A stretch of DNA of 64,000 nucleotides, from positions 209,217,435 to 209,281,434 of the forward strand of contig NC_080572.1 in assembly GCF_030247185.1 (NCBI RefSeq). The letters are read 5' to 3'. Below the pieces are notes generated by a model. That model was not told where the DNA came from. It did not search any database and was given only the letters and a program-made list of their open reading frames with translations. Positions 11,061 to 23,530 of the stretch are shown here, piece by piece. The stretch's first letter is position 1. The number at the start of each line of letters is the position of its first letter. The DNA comes from Malaya genurostris (Eukaryota; Arthropoda; Insecta; Diptera; Culicidae). The position numbers and the translations under genes were made by a program.

Positions 11061-11889
11061 GGATGTAGATATTACCCCATGAAAATGCGATGTCCTGGTT
11101 CTGGTGAGTGTAATTATTAATTGCATATGTCATATAATTATCTTCTACGTTTTTTTCAGAAACGTAGGTTACGATACAAGTCAAAATTTTGAAATTTTAT
11201 ATTCAATCAAATGTTTAAATATATATTGTGATATTGATGTTGTATGAAATTTTTTTCAATGCACTATCGTTTAGAAAAACGATTTAGTGATTGCATAATT
11301 AACTCAACAAATTTTATTAACTGGGACGAATATACTAATACCAACCAACACCTTGGTCGAAGTACATAGATTACGTGTCACATGTCGTCTTTAAAGTTAT
11401 AAAAATAGGAAGCCATTGTATCGTTAAATTTAATTTAATGAGTAAACGTAAATTCAGTGCGAGCGGAAGAGGCTGCCAAAACCATGCCAGATGGGCGCAC
11501 TGCCGAATGATTGTGCGAAGGTGGGCCAGTTGACGCAAACGTGAGTGAAGACGATGCTCTAACTGATCCTCCATTGGCGATGACTTCGTTTCACGCTCGA
11601 ATAGTTTGACTCGCGAATGGGGCCCTCGGATTAGGGTCTGCTGCTATCCTCCGGTGCGCCACGTGGCCAAAGATCACTGTACTAATCAGTCTGGCCTCTT
11701 CAATCGTCACTCGACCCGAGCCTTCCACCCGAGAAGATTCCTTCCGCTCGATCTCGCTAGCAAACAGGACTATTTTCTTCCACTTATCTCCGATGACTCA
11801 AAAACCGTTGCATCGCGGCTTGACAGCCGAAATTTTCGCGGAAACTCTACGTCTCTTCTCGTTCCTGCGAAAACCGGATGAAATTTAAG
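11060..11889. other. Intergenic; 11450-11880 less AT-rich, unassigned
   Basis: The 11450-11880 part is richer in GC and apparently non-repetitive within the window. Short frames on both strands (67 and 91 residues) have no recognisable domain. The left end of the mariner pseudogene at 11890 should lie near here, but no inverted repeat matching its right side was found. Confidence 0.35.
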
Positions 11890-12867
11890 TTATTTCTTCA
11901 CGAATTTTCGAACTTTTGATCGAACGCTCTTCATCAAGTTCCGGACAAGTGTTGAATCGCATTTTTTTTTACTCTTGAGCCCAAATTTTTTTGAACTCAT
12001 GCATGTTCCCAGCTGCCTTACCAGTCTTCTTGAAAACCCTCTTCGCGATTGCCCAGTAACGTTCGATGGGTCGAAGCTGAGGGCAATTTGGTGGATCGAT
12101 ATTTTTCTCAACGAAATTTATACCCTTTTCCGCAAGCCAATTAAGAGTGGTTTTGGCATAGTGAGCCGACGCTAAATCCGGCCAAAACAGTGGAGGTGTT
12201 CTATGCTTCTTATATAAAGGTACCAATCTTTTCTGGAGACACTCAGATCGATAGATTTCTGCATTTGTAGCTCAGGTAGTGTAAAAAATGATTGACTTCA
12301 AACCACAGGAGCATATTGCTTGCCATACCAGTACATTTCGACCGAATTTCTCCACTTGACCTGTCCGCATCATTCACATCCTCCTCAACGACGACAGTGA
12401 AGTATTGTGGGAAGGGTTTTTGAGTCCTCTTTTACATAAGTCTTATCGTCCATCAAAACGCATGCATCAGGACACTGCAAAAGACGCGAATACAATTTCC
12501 GGGCCCTTGTTGATGTTCGCCTCTTTTGTTCTACACTTTGTTTCGGAATTTTCTGCTTCTTGAAGGTCTTCAGGTGATTTCGCCTCTTGATACGCTGGAT
12601 CATTCCGACACTCGTACCTGCTTTTCTGGCCAAATCACGTATTGACATTGATTTGTTCTGGTCCAGTTTCGGGTTGGAAGAACTGGGTTTTCTGCCTCTT
12701 CCTGGTAGCTAATCCAAAGAATAGTTTTCCCCAAACTGATTAATGATGGTTTTAACACTGGTATGATGAATTCCAAACTGCTTCGTCAATTTTCGCAAAG
12801 TAATACCCTCCTCACTTAGCCATGTGTCCAGAACCTTAATTTTCACTTCCTTTTCAATACGCGACAT
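11890..12867 (-). pseudogene. ITmD37E mariner-family transposase pseudogene
   Basis: Coding remnant of a Tc1/mariner-superfamily transposase covering nearly the family's full length (about 326 codons). The N-terminal helix-turn-helix begins at an ATG at 12867 (MSRIEKEVKIKVLDTW). A second DNA-binding helix region follows (MSIRDLARKAGTSVGMIQRI, from about 12648). The first catalytic Asp is in LMDDKTYVKED (about 12440), the second in FWPDLASAHYAK. The third residue is Glu in QLRPIERYWA. I count 37 residues between second Asp and Glu, the DD37E signature first reported from mosquitoes. It is broken by a TAG near 12710, one or more frameshifts between about 12240 and 12400, and a stop/frameshift at an A-run near 11970. 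The C-terminus ends in a lysine-rich tail at 11890. Not functional. Confidence 0.88.
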
Positions 12868-12960
12868 TTTGAAATCACAGAATTTCAACCGCACAAACAA
12901 GTAAACAAACGAAAGCTGACAACCAAACGCGCAGCATACTGTGATCTGAGCATAAAAACG

Positions 12961-14850
12961 TCCTTAATCCACCTAGCAGTGAGATGATACCTTTTTTCAT
13001 CAATCCGCATTGATGTTCTTTGCATGAATATTCTTCGGTGTTTCAGTTTTCATTATTCTAATGTCCGTCGTTTTAAGTGGCAATTTGAGATTTTAATCAC
13101 TCATTACCCTGTAAAGTCGAAGCTGAAAATCAGATCGAATTTGAATCTAAACGTGTGACAATCGTTTGAACATTCCGTGAGATGTCAAAGTAAATTCCAC
13201 TTTAGAGTTCACGGTTATTTACGGTACTTCCAGAGCCGGTATTCAGGAACCAGCATAACCCAAACCGATTCGTATGGCGAATAAATTGAAATATTTTTGA
13301 GTCCAACGTTAAAGCTTTTCAGGATTGTCATCTTCTATACAGCTTTGAATTTTAAAAATTCATCATCCTACAATTCCAGAATCGGAAGTCAGAATTGGAC
13401 AAAATTGGATTTATTTTAATTTGAACTTTTGTTTCTGAAATTCGATTTGGCTGTTTTTGAGAAAATGATTGAGCTTTGAGAAACGATTCGATACTGGAGC
13501 CGGAATTCGAAATTCGGTGTAGCCGAAGTCAGACAAATTCACCTGAGTAGCTGTATAGTTTACATTTGTTTCAAAATGTTTGAAAATCAATGTAGACATC
13601 TTTGAAAAACCATAGTGCGAATTAAATTTTTGGGTGCCTTCCGAAACGAATACAACCAAAAATGAAAAAATTTTATTTGGTTATCGACTATCCAAATCTG
13701 CTAACCCGATAAACCTGGTTAATTTATGTGAAATAGATATTTATATACTAATCACCCTGTATCTCCAAAACCGGAAGTTGGATCTGACTGAAAAACAAGA
13801 TGTTTTATAGAATCTTAAAACTTTTCATTTGAATCTTAGATGATTCTTAGATTTCATTTGAATCGTAGATCAGTTTAGCCATCTACGAGAAAAATGATTT
13901 ACACAGTTTTAGTTTCGTTTCACATATCATCCTGTAGTTCCGAAACCAGAGGTCGGAGCCAAACATAATTCAGAAACCTTGTTTGGGAGTATACGACTTT
14001 TCATATGCATCTGAGTTTGTAGAAAACGGTTGAGTCATCTCCGAAAAAAAAATGAGTGAAATTATTTGTCACACATGCATTTGCTGATCTCGACGAACTG
14101 ATTCGAATGGTATATGGCTGTTATGTTCTTCCAGCATTTATTGCTGTAAGTAGTTTAAATCAATATAATTATGGTTTTGCTTTCAACTCGAAAATTCTGC
14201 CATCATCTGGTTTACATATGGCATATTCGAACGATTATGTTGCTAAAAACGAACCGTGCTAAAATCGGTCCAAGGTAAAACATCATGCTGTACACAGTCT
14301 TTTGGGTACTTAGAAACAAATGTATGTAACAGTATAAAAAATCGTGTTTTAACCCGCTTAAAACTTCTACTGCTGGAATGGGAGAAAAAGCCGCTTACAC
14401 AAAAATTTCGATATCTCTGGTAAAAATGAACGGATTTTAACAATCTATGGCTTGTTGAATAGGTATTACCGTGCGGAATCTAAGTCTGAAAATATATTCT
14501 GTTTTCAAGGTCAGTTGTGACAGATATTGTCAACAAATTTTGACATAAAACTTCGTATAACTCAAAAAGTAAACATCCGATCTCAAAACCATTCCATGGC
14601 GTTCTGGGTGACGGGGAGACCTTTCATTTGCGATTAGTTTGATCAAAATCGATCCAGCCATCTCTGAGATCTCGACCTCTTAGTTGACAACATACATACA
14701 GACACACATACACACACACATTTGACATTTGCTCAGTTCGTCGAGCTGAATCGATTGGTATATGACATTCGGCCCTCCGGGCTTCGAAAAAATTTTCTAA
14801 AGTTTGAGCGAATTCTATACCTATTTTTTATATATATAAAAAAGGTAAAA
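12961..14850 (+). repeat. Modular culicine repeat, long copy 1
   Basis: It begins with TTAATCCACCTAGCAGTGAG and ATGATACCTTTTTTCATC, and ends in CTATACCTATTTTTTATAT then ATAAAAAAGGTAAAA. The first ATACC(T)n and last (A)nGGTA blocks are inverted relatives. The interior is a chain of diverged modules, each with a CCTGTA..TCC..AACC(R)GAAGTC block (about 13110, 13367, 13752, 13927), a TTTCATTTGAATC block and a GCCATCT(C/A)CGA(G/A)AAAA block. A CA-rich stretch follows, then TTCGTCGAGCTGAATCGATT and CGGCCCTCCGGGC. It aligns block for block with 21361-23168 and 50839-53070. No coding capacity. The 5' end directly follows the mariner pseudogene's right flank. Confidence 0.9.
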
Positions 14851-15485
14851 ACATCACAAATACATGCGTACAAGACAAATGTATGTGGATAGGTTATTTT
14901 CGATACACTCCTTATCAGAATGAACCACTGCGCCCACTTTTCCAGATTTACAATTTCTCTGCACTCTCAATTAAATCTACTTACATGCACGTAATATTTA
15001 AATTTACTTAGATTGTTTATGATTGTGTTTTCATAAACCAAACGTTACACTATTCACAATATGTTTCAAATTATCAACACTATTCCTACGAAGAGATGTC
15101 AAATACACCTTTCAAATTTCAACTGAACATAATTCACTAAGTTTATTAATTTCGCTCCCATATTTTCTTTGAAACCCCAAATGATAGTTTTTCAATCAAT
15201 TTTGAAATATTATTTTCATTAAACTCATCCTGGTTTTAGAAACGTTTGGTTGTTATACCTAGTGTAAGTGTGTTAAGTTCAAGAAGTCTTTCAGAAGTCA
15301 TGAAATGTTATAACAGTACAGAATTTCGGATCTAGAAAGAAAAATGAAAATACTATAGACGAATTTCAGATTTTAATGAAACTTTCTGTGTATGACGACT
15401 TTGTACACAATAAACCACTTTGCATACTTTGTTTTCCTAAAATCATCCTGGCTGTCTTTTGAAAAAGGCCAAACTTTTTTTCACC
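14850..15485. other. Intergenic AT-rich sequence
   Basis: No gene or TE end recognised. The stretch from about 15390 continues into the reversed repeat at 15490-15710 and vaguely resembles 29700-29850, so part of it may belong to that family. Confidence 0.45.
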
Positions 15486-15489
15486 AATT

Positions 15490-15712
15490 ACTCTTCACTA
15501 TACGTGGCTGGGAGTCAATTTAAAAAATACAAAACTAACCGCGTAACCTTTTCCTGTCATAATTTTGAACGCTTATAACTCAGTCATTTGTTGATGGATT
15601 AATATAATTTAACAACTAAACGTATTCGGAAACATTTAACGTCGTTTCAGTATTTCAATAGTATACCATAGAAAATTTGGTTTTCATTGACCTATGCTTT
15701 CCTTAATCCGGT
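15490..15712 (-). repeat. Dispersed repeat S, reversed copy
   Basis: Read on the minus strand it matches 41815-41965 and 62085-62345. Shared blocks: TATGGTATACTATTGAAATA (the other copies have TATGCTATTGAAATA), TGAAACGACGTT, AAATGTTTCCGAAT, TTAAATTATATTAATCCATC, TTCAAAATTATGAC, CCACGTATAGTGA. A partial further copy (AGGTTACGCAGTTATG...) is at 46107-46175. Non-coding, family unidentified. Confidence 0.75.
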
Positions 15713-16137
15713 CGTCCCTTCCTCTTTTTCTCTGTCTTCCACCATGCTTTCTTCGATCACTAATTAGATCTACATGCCGATTCTAACATCGTCGTTAGTC
15801 CACGCTCCTTTACCACCTCCTCCACCAATCCTGGTACTTCATTCGCCTACCCACTTTTTTTTTCTCTCCCACCTTTTAAGAAAGAGCACTTTTACTGCCA
15901 TGTAATGCTTGGTGTCATTAACTAGTTTTAGGATTATAGATTTAGTTTTAACTGTTAGCTTTAATTGTTAGTTTTGATTGTTAGTTCTAATTGTTAGTGT
16001 TAAGTCCAAATGTATCTGTTGGATCATTGTAATCTGATGATACTGATGAGGAAGTTTTATGCCTGCTAGAGAAAGAGAGAGATTGCTAAATTTCATCTCC
16101 ATCGGGCTTTTCTCTGCTCCCAAATAAATAAATAAAG
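15712..16137 (+). mobile_element. Jockey-type LINE 3' end (non-coding 3' UTR and tail)
   Basis: A 3' UTR-like sequence ending CTCCATCGGGCTTTTCTC then TGCTCCCAAATAAATAAATAAA, a tail style typical of mosquito Jockey-group non-LTR elements. A GTTTTA(A)CTGTTAG-like unit of about 14 bp is repeated four or five times at about 15940-16003. No reverse transcriptase sequence remains, so this is a heavily 5'-truncated copy. Assignment rests on recalled similarity of the last 60 bases and the A-rich tail. Confidence 0.6.
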
Positions 16138-16139
16138 AA

Positions 16140-17555
16140 ATTATCATTTGCATTAAATTAACAAGCGTCTTACCACTACATGCGTTGTAACTATAACAAT
16201 GTTCGTTTATGTATTAATAATATCAAGTTACAATATGAACAAAATTAAGGAATTCGGTTGCGTATGCATTGGTTCCTAATATGCAAAAATGGAAATCAAT
16301 TAAAGTAATAACATATTTTGTGCGGACTGTTTCACATGTTTTCTTAATTGTATTGTTGCCATAGTATTTTTGGATACATTCCAATGATTATCGATGCTTT
16401 GTAACGAAGGATCATTAAAATTTCACTATCACTGAGTTTATTAGTTCACGGTTATTTATATTTTTCGATCAAAATATATAAAATATTCTCTTGAATCGCT
16501 GTTTATAAAATGAATAAGTATGTACGTTCTCTTTCTTGAAAATTATTATGATATAACATCGTTTCATTTGTCCACGTTTTTATACAGGTTGTTCTTATCC
16601 AAAATTGATCTTTAAAGTAAATTTGAAATCATCATAATTGACTTCCATTTGAGAAACATTTTTCAAAATCTTTTCAATACCAAAAGGTGTGAAAGACAGA
16701 AAAATAGAATAGAATCAATTGTTCTGAAAGAATGTGATTGTCAGTTTGATTATCTAACTGTCTAAGCGCTTAAAGTAGAGTAAGTAGAGTTTGTAATTTT
16801 TCACAGTGTAGAGTGCATCCACCATCATCTTTATTTTTGTATTTATTATGGGTACCATAAGATTATTTAATTTTTTATGTAATCTTGCTCGGCCGTGTCT
16901 TGCATACAACCCTATAATTTAGAGTAGGAATGATATTTGGTGAGTGAGTACAGCATTAGTATGGAACTGAGTGAATGTAACGAATGTCTGATAAATACCA
17001 AGCATTTTACAATGTAATCTAAGACATTGAACATGCAACTAAAATACTAGGTGTTCAGATTTGTTACGATATTGTTCACACTGTTTGTGGCTCCCAGAGG
17101 TAACAAAGAGGACATGATTCGGTCATCATATGGTCAAATCACTACAAATGAGATAGAATTTGGTTAGTAGATCGCTTCTCTTTCCTAGATCTAAGCGTAG
17201 TATTGGCTCTAGCGTGGACAATGTCTGTCAAGTTTGGCATATTCATAATAAGGAACATATCCATTTTATTGTTCCCCATCTGTGTATCGTTGCCTTTTCG
17301 TAAAGAACGACGTGAAGCTCACCCAACGATTTCCAATTGGCAGTCTTTTGGTATCATTTTCTGCTATCCCCGGTGCTCTGCCGTCGTTGTGGTCACCACT
17401 GAACTTGGTTTGCTGCCTGTACCTGGCCCCGGGTACAGTTCTATTGCTCTTTGTGGCGATCAAATGTGATTCAGTGTAGCACCACGCGATATTTATCGTC
17501 TATTTTGGTCCTACGCAACGTACAAATTCTTGTACCTGGTAGATCAGTAATGGAT
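16140..17555. other. Intergenic sequence
   Basis: AT-rich to about 16900, then less AT-rich from about 17060 to 17550 with overlapping short frames on both strands (65-88 residues) and no recognisable domain. No TE boundary identified. Confidence 0.4.
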
Positions 17556-17559
17556 TGCC

Positions 17560-17662
17560 TTAGCACCTCTGTGCCTTTGTACTCCTTCGTCTTCGCACCT
17601 TTTTGCGATGGCACCTCTGTGACTCGACACTTCTATGCGTTCGCACCTCTGTGCGTTTGAAC
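17560..17662 (+). repeat. Minisatellite of GCACCTCTGTGC-type units
   Basis: About five diverged units of roughly 20-22 bp, each with the small hairpin-forming core GCACCTCTGTGC or variants (CGCACCTTTTTGCG, CGACACTTCTATGCG), followed by TTTG or TTCG. Ends where the sequence becomes GAACGGGATGG. Function unknown. Confidence 0.75.
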
Positions 17663-18300
17663 GGGATGGCCTTCGTTGCTAGCTTTTCAGTCGGAAAACG
17701 CCCCGAATTTTGGCTTTGCGATTAGCATCAGCAGTTTAACTACCTGCAGCTTAGAGTAGCAGTCGTTAACTCACGAGCCAGTATAATCAAAACACAACCT
17801 CTTCGCATGAATGGTTTTTACTAAATGTATTTTTAATTACTTATCAAACCATAAAGACGAGTATACTTCGCGTATTGGGACTAAGGTGAAAATTCAAAAG
17901 TGATTACAAAACTTCTCTAGGAAAACACAAAAAACCTATTTAAGAATTCTTTCGATAACACGATCTGAAAATACAAACTGTTTGCACCTGATTTGAATTA
18001 TTATTCGTTAATAATTTCTAACGGGAAATCGGCCAACATAAAAGATTCGGTGTCTGGAACTTCCTACAAAGCTGTGCCATTGATCAGATATAAAATTCAA
18101 TAACGCAACATTTCCATCTCAATACCATTAATCAATTTCCTTCAGTAGCGTCTGGAACAACTTCAAACTCATTTTATTCCCACCACTCCTGATATTTTTG
18201 TCCATTCCATTTACAACACACCCCGAGAGCATATTTCGGCACATTTTTCTGCTCATTTCTTTTCACTTTTTATCGAAAAGCAGCTATTAACATCGCACCC
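17663..18300. other. Intergenic sequence
   Basis: No gene, RNA or TE end recognised. Confidence 0.4.
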
Positions 18301-18720
18301 AACTTGGTCACGTTCGATTGACTTCTCAGTGCCAGTCCCGGTCCAATCGTGCTACAGACAAGGAAGACTGAAAAATACACTCAGTGTAAAAAAACAACAA
18401 CCTCAATTTGGCCACTGCCACACCGCCATCAAGCAGCCGTCACCGACGGGTGAAGTGATTGAATTGAATGTTCGGGAATGCTCCGTTGACTCAGTAGGTA
18501 TATCCAATCTACCCCAGGCCTGGCGGAGACGTGATGGGCACTCGAAGCCTTCGAGATGCCATGCCGTGAAGAGCGCTGACACTTTGCTGAAATTTCCTCC
18601 AATAAGGACCAAGCAATTAATTGCGTGGGCCATTTTACGCACAGCGGCAAATTCATCAGCTTCTGTCGCAGGAAGCATGCTTCGGGTATCTTTTACAAAC
18701 ATTTTACTTTGGTTTTGATG
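18300..18720. other. Apparently single-copy, less AT-rich block
   Basis: This stands out from its surroundings by base composition and lack of matches elsewhere in the window. Long frames overlap on both strands (129 codons plus, 99 codons minus), but neither has a recognisable domain. It contains AAGCAATTAATTGC followed by CCATTTTACG. These are homeodomain-type binding motifs such as occur in conserved developmental enhancers. That reading is speculative. An exon of an unrecognised gene is the alternative. Confidence 0.3.
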
Positions 18721-20045
18721 GCAGCGAAAGGGAAATGTCGAAAATTAAAATTGAGACAAGCTAGCACAAATAGAGTCATTTTCGGTGGGCAATGAAGTGG
18801 AACAAATGCTTAATGAAAAGTAGAGACTTCGAGTTTAATTTCCAAGAGAAAATAATTACTAACTCAGCTATCGGAACTATGAAAATCATGACCACTGAAT
18901 AACTCCTGTCTTTTGCGTTGTTCTGAACTGAATATTTTGGTTAGTCGCCTTACAGAAATCACTAGCTCATTCCGATCTCGGACTGCATCAATAGGCAGCA
19001 ACTATTCAGGAAGATGAATTGCAAACCCAAACGGAGGAAATTTATGTCATGACCATGGAGCATTATAGCACCTATTCCACGTGAAGAATGGGTCTGCTGG
19101 GTTAAATTTATCGCTGGGTGCTAAACAAATGTGCCGTTAAAGTAAATCATTTTTATTAGTCGTATTGTCCACAATTCCATTGATTCATCGCTAACGAAAT
19201 AGCGCTTGTTTTTGGGAACGCTTCATACGACACATACTTTAGTCACGCTAAGAAATTTACAAGATTTTTTACTTGTTTCTTCGAAACATTGCTTCTAGTG
19301 TGTATTTTTCATTAAAATATGAATAAATTTTATATTGGTCCAAATTTAGTTGGATTTAATATCTTGTATATAATACTAGATGTATTACGTTTTTAAGTAT
19401 TCAGGTGGATGGAAATGAGCTCTATCCTGAAAATAGCTGAAAATACGGGAAAATCGGATAATAATTCCTACATCGACACTTTCATTATTAGGGTAGCATC
19501 AGCGGCATTTACTGAAAAAATAATCAGTCAATACCAACTTATTAAAAATAAATCAAATATAAATTAAGCTACTAACTGCTTATTCGTTAATTTTTCATTT
19601 TATTGTGTAGAAAAGTTAATCAATCGACTTTTTAAATAAGGTCCCGTGTACCGATTGCAATGTGTATGAAACAGAAATGGGGATCAAGTTTCCCCGGGGA
19701 TGACTGAACCCAATGTAGTTCACCAGCAAGTCATGTGGTATTTTTTCATCGAATTCAACATCGAACGCATATCTGCAGACCCTTCTCAGATCTCTATAAA
19801 ACTTTCTGGACAAGTAAACTATGTCACAGAAAGCCGCTTTGCTTTACCCCCCATTGTTTTTCCAAAACTGATCGAGGCTGTCTTTTCTGAAGGGATAAAC
19901 TTTCATTCAAATGGATATAATCGAAAAATGATACATCCAGCAATAGCATTTGGTATGTGGTAAATTAATAAATAGCAGCAAATCCAAATGCAATTTAGTA
20001 ATTTACTTGATTTACAAAAAGCCATTTTTTCAAATTATGTCAAAT
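18721..20045. other. Intergenic AT-rich sequence
   Basis: No gene or TE terminus recognised. A frame of 87 codons at 19700-19963 (plus) has no recognisable domain. Confidence 0.4.
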
Positions 20046-20047
20046 CA

Positions 20048-20330
20048 CTTTTTATTTATTTATTTTTTATTCAATAGTATAAGATATTTTTAGGCACACT
20101 GCTTAAGCTCTATGATGGCAAGGGTTTTTCTAATCTTAATTAACGACTAACTTAAAACTAGAAGCGTATCATTAGATTATGTCGTCTCGAATCTTCGAAG
20201 ATTCAGCTTTCAGCTGACGTTCGGCAGTGGTCGGTGAATTGAATATTGCATGACTTCCAGATGGCGCTATCTATGGCCGCTTCCTTTCGGTTCGTGTGGG
20301 TCCGCGGGAAACACCCCCAGGCTACTTTTT
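20048..20330 (-). mobile_element. Probable LINE 3' fragment with (TAAA)n tail, minus strand
   Basis: On the minus strand this ends in a short (AAATA)n/TAAA tail at about 20048-20075, preceded by a 3' UTR-like sequence. That includes a GC-rich part at about 20220-20325 (GGCGCTATCTATGGCCGC, GGTCCGCGGGAAACACC). No coding remnant is visible. It abuts the much longer (TTTA)n run of the next feature. Assignment as a LINE end is inferred from tail structure only. Confidence 0.4.
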
Positions 20331-20354
20331 ATTTATTTATTCCTTTCAGTATTT

Positions 20355-20435
<81 letters not shown>

Positions 20436-20612
20436 TTTTGTTGTTTATTCATTTATTTATTCATTTATTTATTTATTTGTTTATTTATTTATTTATTTAT
20501 GTATTTATTTATTTATTTAAATAATTAAATAAATTTTATTTATTTATTTGTTTATTAATTTATTAATTAATTTATTTATTTACTTACTTACTTATTCATT
20601 TATTTATTTACT
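20325..20612. repeat. (TTTA)n microsatellite, about 285 bp
   Basis: Long TTTA/ATTT tetranucleotide run, interrupted by TTGTTTATTCA-type variants. To its right (20620-20720) is sequence that could be the 3' UTR of a minus-strand LINE (GTCAACAGACAAACTTAAG), so the run may have grown from a (TAAA)n tail like that of the element at 23494. Frames through it are artefacts. Confidence 0.95.
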
Positions 20613-21360
20613 TTTTTTTTTTAGTCAACAGACAAACTTAAGTCTTAATCCCAAATATTATCAGTATCTAAAGGGAAAGCAGATAGGAAAATTGACATGC
20701 GAATGCAATTAGGGGAATGTCGTCAGGGTTGGGCCATTGCTTTTCCTTTTATATGACACGTGCTGCCATCGATGTTATATCATGGAAGTATTATTCTCAA
20801 TGATAGCAAACTTCTCAGTGCATTGTTTGTCACGAAGAATGTTTTGTCAAAGTGTTGTGCATTTTTCTTGTTTTTGGCAGTCCTAAAAGTTTCGGAATAG
20901 ACGTGAAAAACAGCCCAAAGCTTGTAAAAAAAATTATGACAACTCCAAAGTAAGTAAGGGAGAGTGTTCGGTTACCGGCACCCTTTTCTTTTAAGCTTAT
21001 AACCTCTGACTAAGTGCACATTATGAAGATTTCTATACATCAATGAAAAGCTAAAGTTCCTAGCTACCAACTGAACAAGAAACTAAGTTGATTCAATAGG
21101 TTGAAAAACTTTATTATACATTTAGTTAAGTGATAAAGTTTAGCCAACCTACTGCGTCCATTAGTTCATCCAATAGCAACATTTTAATAAAAATGATGTG
21201 CTGATACAAACAAACTCAAAATAGGTTACGAAATCAACAACAAAATGTATAAAAATTTCAGCTTATTTAATAATTTATAGCAGTTAATCGCTTGGTTCAA
21301 ATAATGTTCTTAAGTAGATTTAATAATCAATAACGGAATAGCTAATATGATATTTAAAAC
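20613..21360. other. Intergenic; shares a motif with 23330
   Basis: No gene recognised. GTGTTCGGTTACCGGCACCC at about 20964 recurs with one change at 23338 (GTGTTCGGTTACCGGGACCC), suggesting a small repeat family with this block near an end. Confidence 0.45.
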
Positions 21361-23168
21361 GTGATTAATCCACCTAGCAGTGAGATGATACCATTTTTTA
21401 TTAATCCGCATGTGTTTTTTTGCATGGATATTCTTAGGTGTTTTAGTTCTCATGACATTATTTTAATTATCGTCGTTTCAAACGGCAAATTGAGATTTTA
21501 ATCACTCATTACCCTGTAATTTCGAATCTGCAAATCGTATCGAATTTCAATCTTAACGTGTGACATTCGATTGAACATTCCATGAGATGTCGAAGTAAGT
21601 TCCACTTTAGAGTTTTTCGTCATTATTTATGGTACTTCCAGAGCTGGTATTCAGGAACTAGCATAACCCAAAATGATTCGAATGGCCATAAATTAATACC
21701 GCAAACAATTTACATATTCTATATCGGTATGAATTTTAAAAATTCATCATCTGTAATTCCAGAATCGGATAAAATTCACTAATTTTGTATGGGACCTTAA
21801 GTCCTTTAATTGGATTTTTTGTTTTTGAAGTTCGATTTGGCCTTTTTGAAAAAATGATTAAACTTTGAGAAACGATTCGAAACTGGATCCGGAGTTTTAA
21901 GATCGGTGTGGCCGAAATCAGATAAATTCACCTGAGGAGTGTGTAGACATCTTTGAGAAATTGTAGTGCGAATTAAAATTTGGGGTACATTCCGAATCCA
22001 AAAAAGAATACCACTTAAACTGAAATAAATTCATTTGGTAATCGACTATCCAAATTTGCAAACCCGATAAACCTGATTAATTTATGTGAAATGGACATTT
22101 TTATACTAATCACCCTGTATCTCCTAAACCAGAAATCGGATCTGACTAATTTTTATAGGATTTTAAGACCTCTCATTTGAATCATAGATGATTCTTAGAT
22201 TTCATTTGAATCTTAGATCGGTTCAGCCATCTACGAGAAAAATGAATTGCATTATTTTAATTTCGTTTCACATGCCATCCTGTGGTTCCGAAATCAGAAG
22301 TCGGATCCAAATTTGGAAGTATACTAGTTTTCATATGAATCTGAGTTTGTAGAAAACGGTTTAGCCATCTCCGAAAAAATTGAGTGAAATTATTTGTCAC
22401 ACACGCATTTGCTGATCTCGACGAACTGAGTCGTATGGTATATGGAAGTTATGTTCTTCCAGCTTTTATTGCTGTAAGTAGTTTAAATCAATATAACTAT
22501 GGAATTACTTTCAGCTCGAAAATGCTGATATCATCTGTTTTATAAATGCCATATTCGAACGATTATGTTGCCAAAAACGAACCGTGCTAAACTTAGAAAC
22601 AATTGTATGTCACAGTATAAAAATCGTGTTTTCCGTTGCTCCCAAGCATTTCTTTGTCATACAGTGCTCAAAACTTCTACTGCTGGAATAAGGGGAAAAG
22701 TCGTTTACACAAAAATATTGATATCTCCGTTAAAAATGGACGGATTTTAACAAACTATGGCTTGTTGGATAGCTATTACCGTGCGGAATCTAAGTCTAAA
22801 AACATATTCTGTTTTCAAGGTCAATTGTGACAGATACTGTCAAAAAACTGAAAATTTTTACATAAAACTCCGTATAACTCAAAAAGTAAACATCCTATCT
22901 CAAAACCATTCAATAGCGTTTTGGGTGACGGGAAGACCTTTCATTTGCGACTAGTTTGATCAAAATCGGTCCAGCCATCTCTGAGATCTCGACCTCTTAG
23001 TTGACAACACACATACAGACACACACACATACACACACAGACATTTGCTCAGTTCGTCGAGCTGAATCGATTGGTATATGACATTCGGCCCTCCGGGCCT
23101 CGGAAAATTTTTCGAAAGTTTGAGCGAATTCTATACCTATTTTGTATATATATAAAAGAAGGTAAAAA
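21361..23168 (+). repeat. Modular culicine repeat, long copy 2
   Basis: Starts GATTAATCCACCTAGCAGTG, ATGATACCATTTTTTATTAAT and ends TATATATAAAAGAAGGTAAA. It is colinear with 12961-14850 throughout, including the segment TTTATTGCTGTAAGTAGTTT (about 22466) and the 3' block ATTGGTATATGACATTCGG. It is clearly a sister copy of the same subfamily. Non-coding. Confidence 0.9.
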
Positions 23169-23493
23169 ATAAGAGGAATATGTTTTATTAAACTCAAATC
23201 GCTGTGACTATATTAGTATTATATTAGGTTAGGAATTCTATGTAAAAGTGATGATACGACGAAGAAAAACTTATGTAAATTGCCTTAAGAAATAAGCGTA
23301 TTTATGGAAAAAAAATATTTTAGCCATTTCAAAAAAGGTGTTCGGTTACCGGGACCCCAAGAAATTCCGCTGTATAAGCAAAAACTGCAATTCTTCAAAG
23401 AAAAAACGAAATTTAATCTTTTCGGAGGCATTTTGGACCAAAGTATTCATGATCTGATGGTGACTTCGCCTTGGCTCTCTTGGCCAATTTCTT
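23169..23493. other. Intergenic, left flank of the LINE
   Basis: A frame of 86 codons (plus, 23304-23564) runs into the TTTA tail and has no recognisable domain. It contains the GTGTTCGGTTACCGG block shared with 20964. Confidence 0.4.
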
Positions 23494-23499
23494 ATCTAT

Positions 23500-23530
<31 letters not shown>

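Noticed and set aside
20250..20528. Frames with repeated LFIY
   Set aside because: They come from the TTTA microsatellite.
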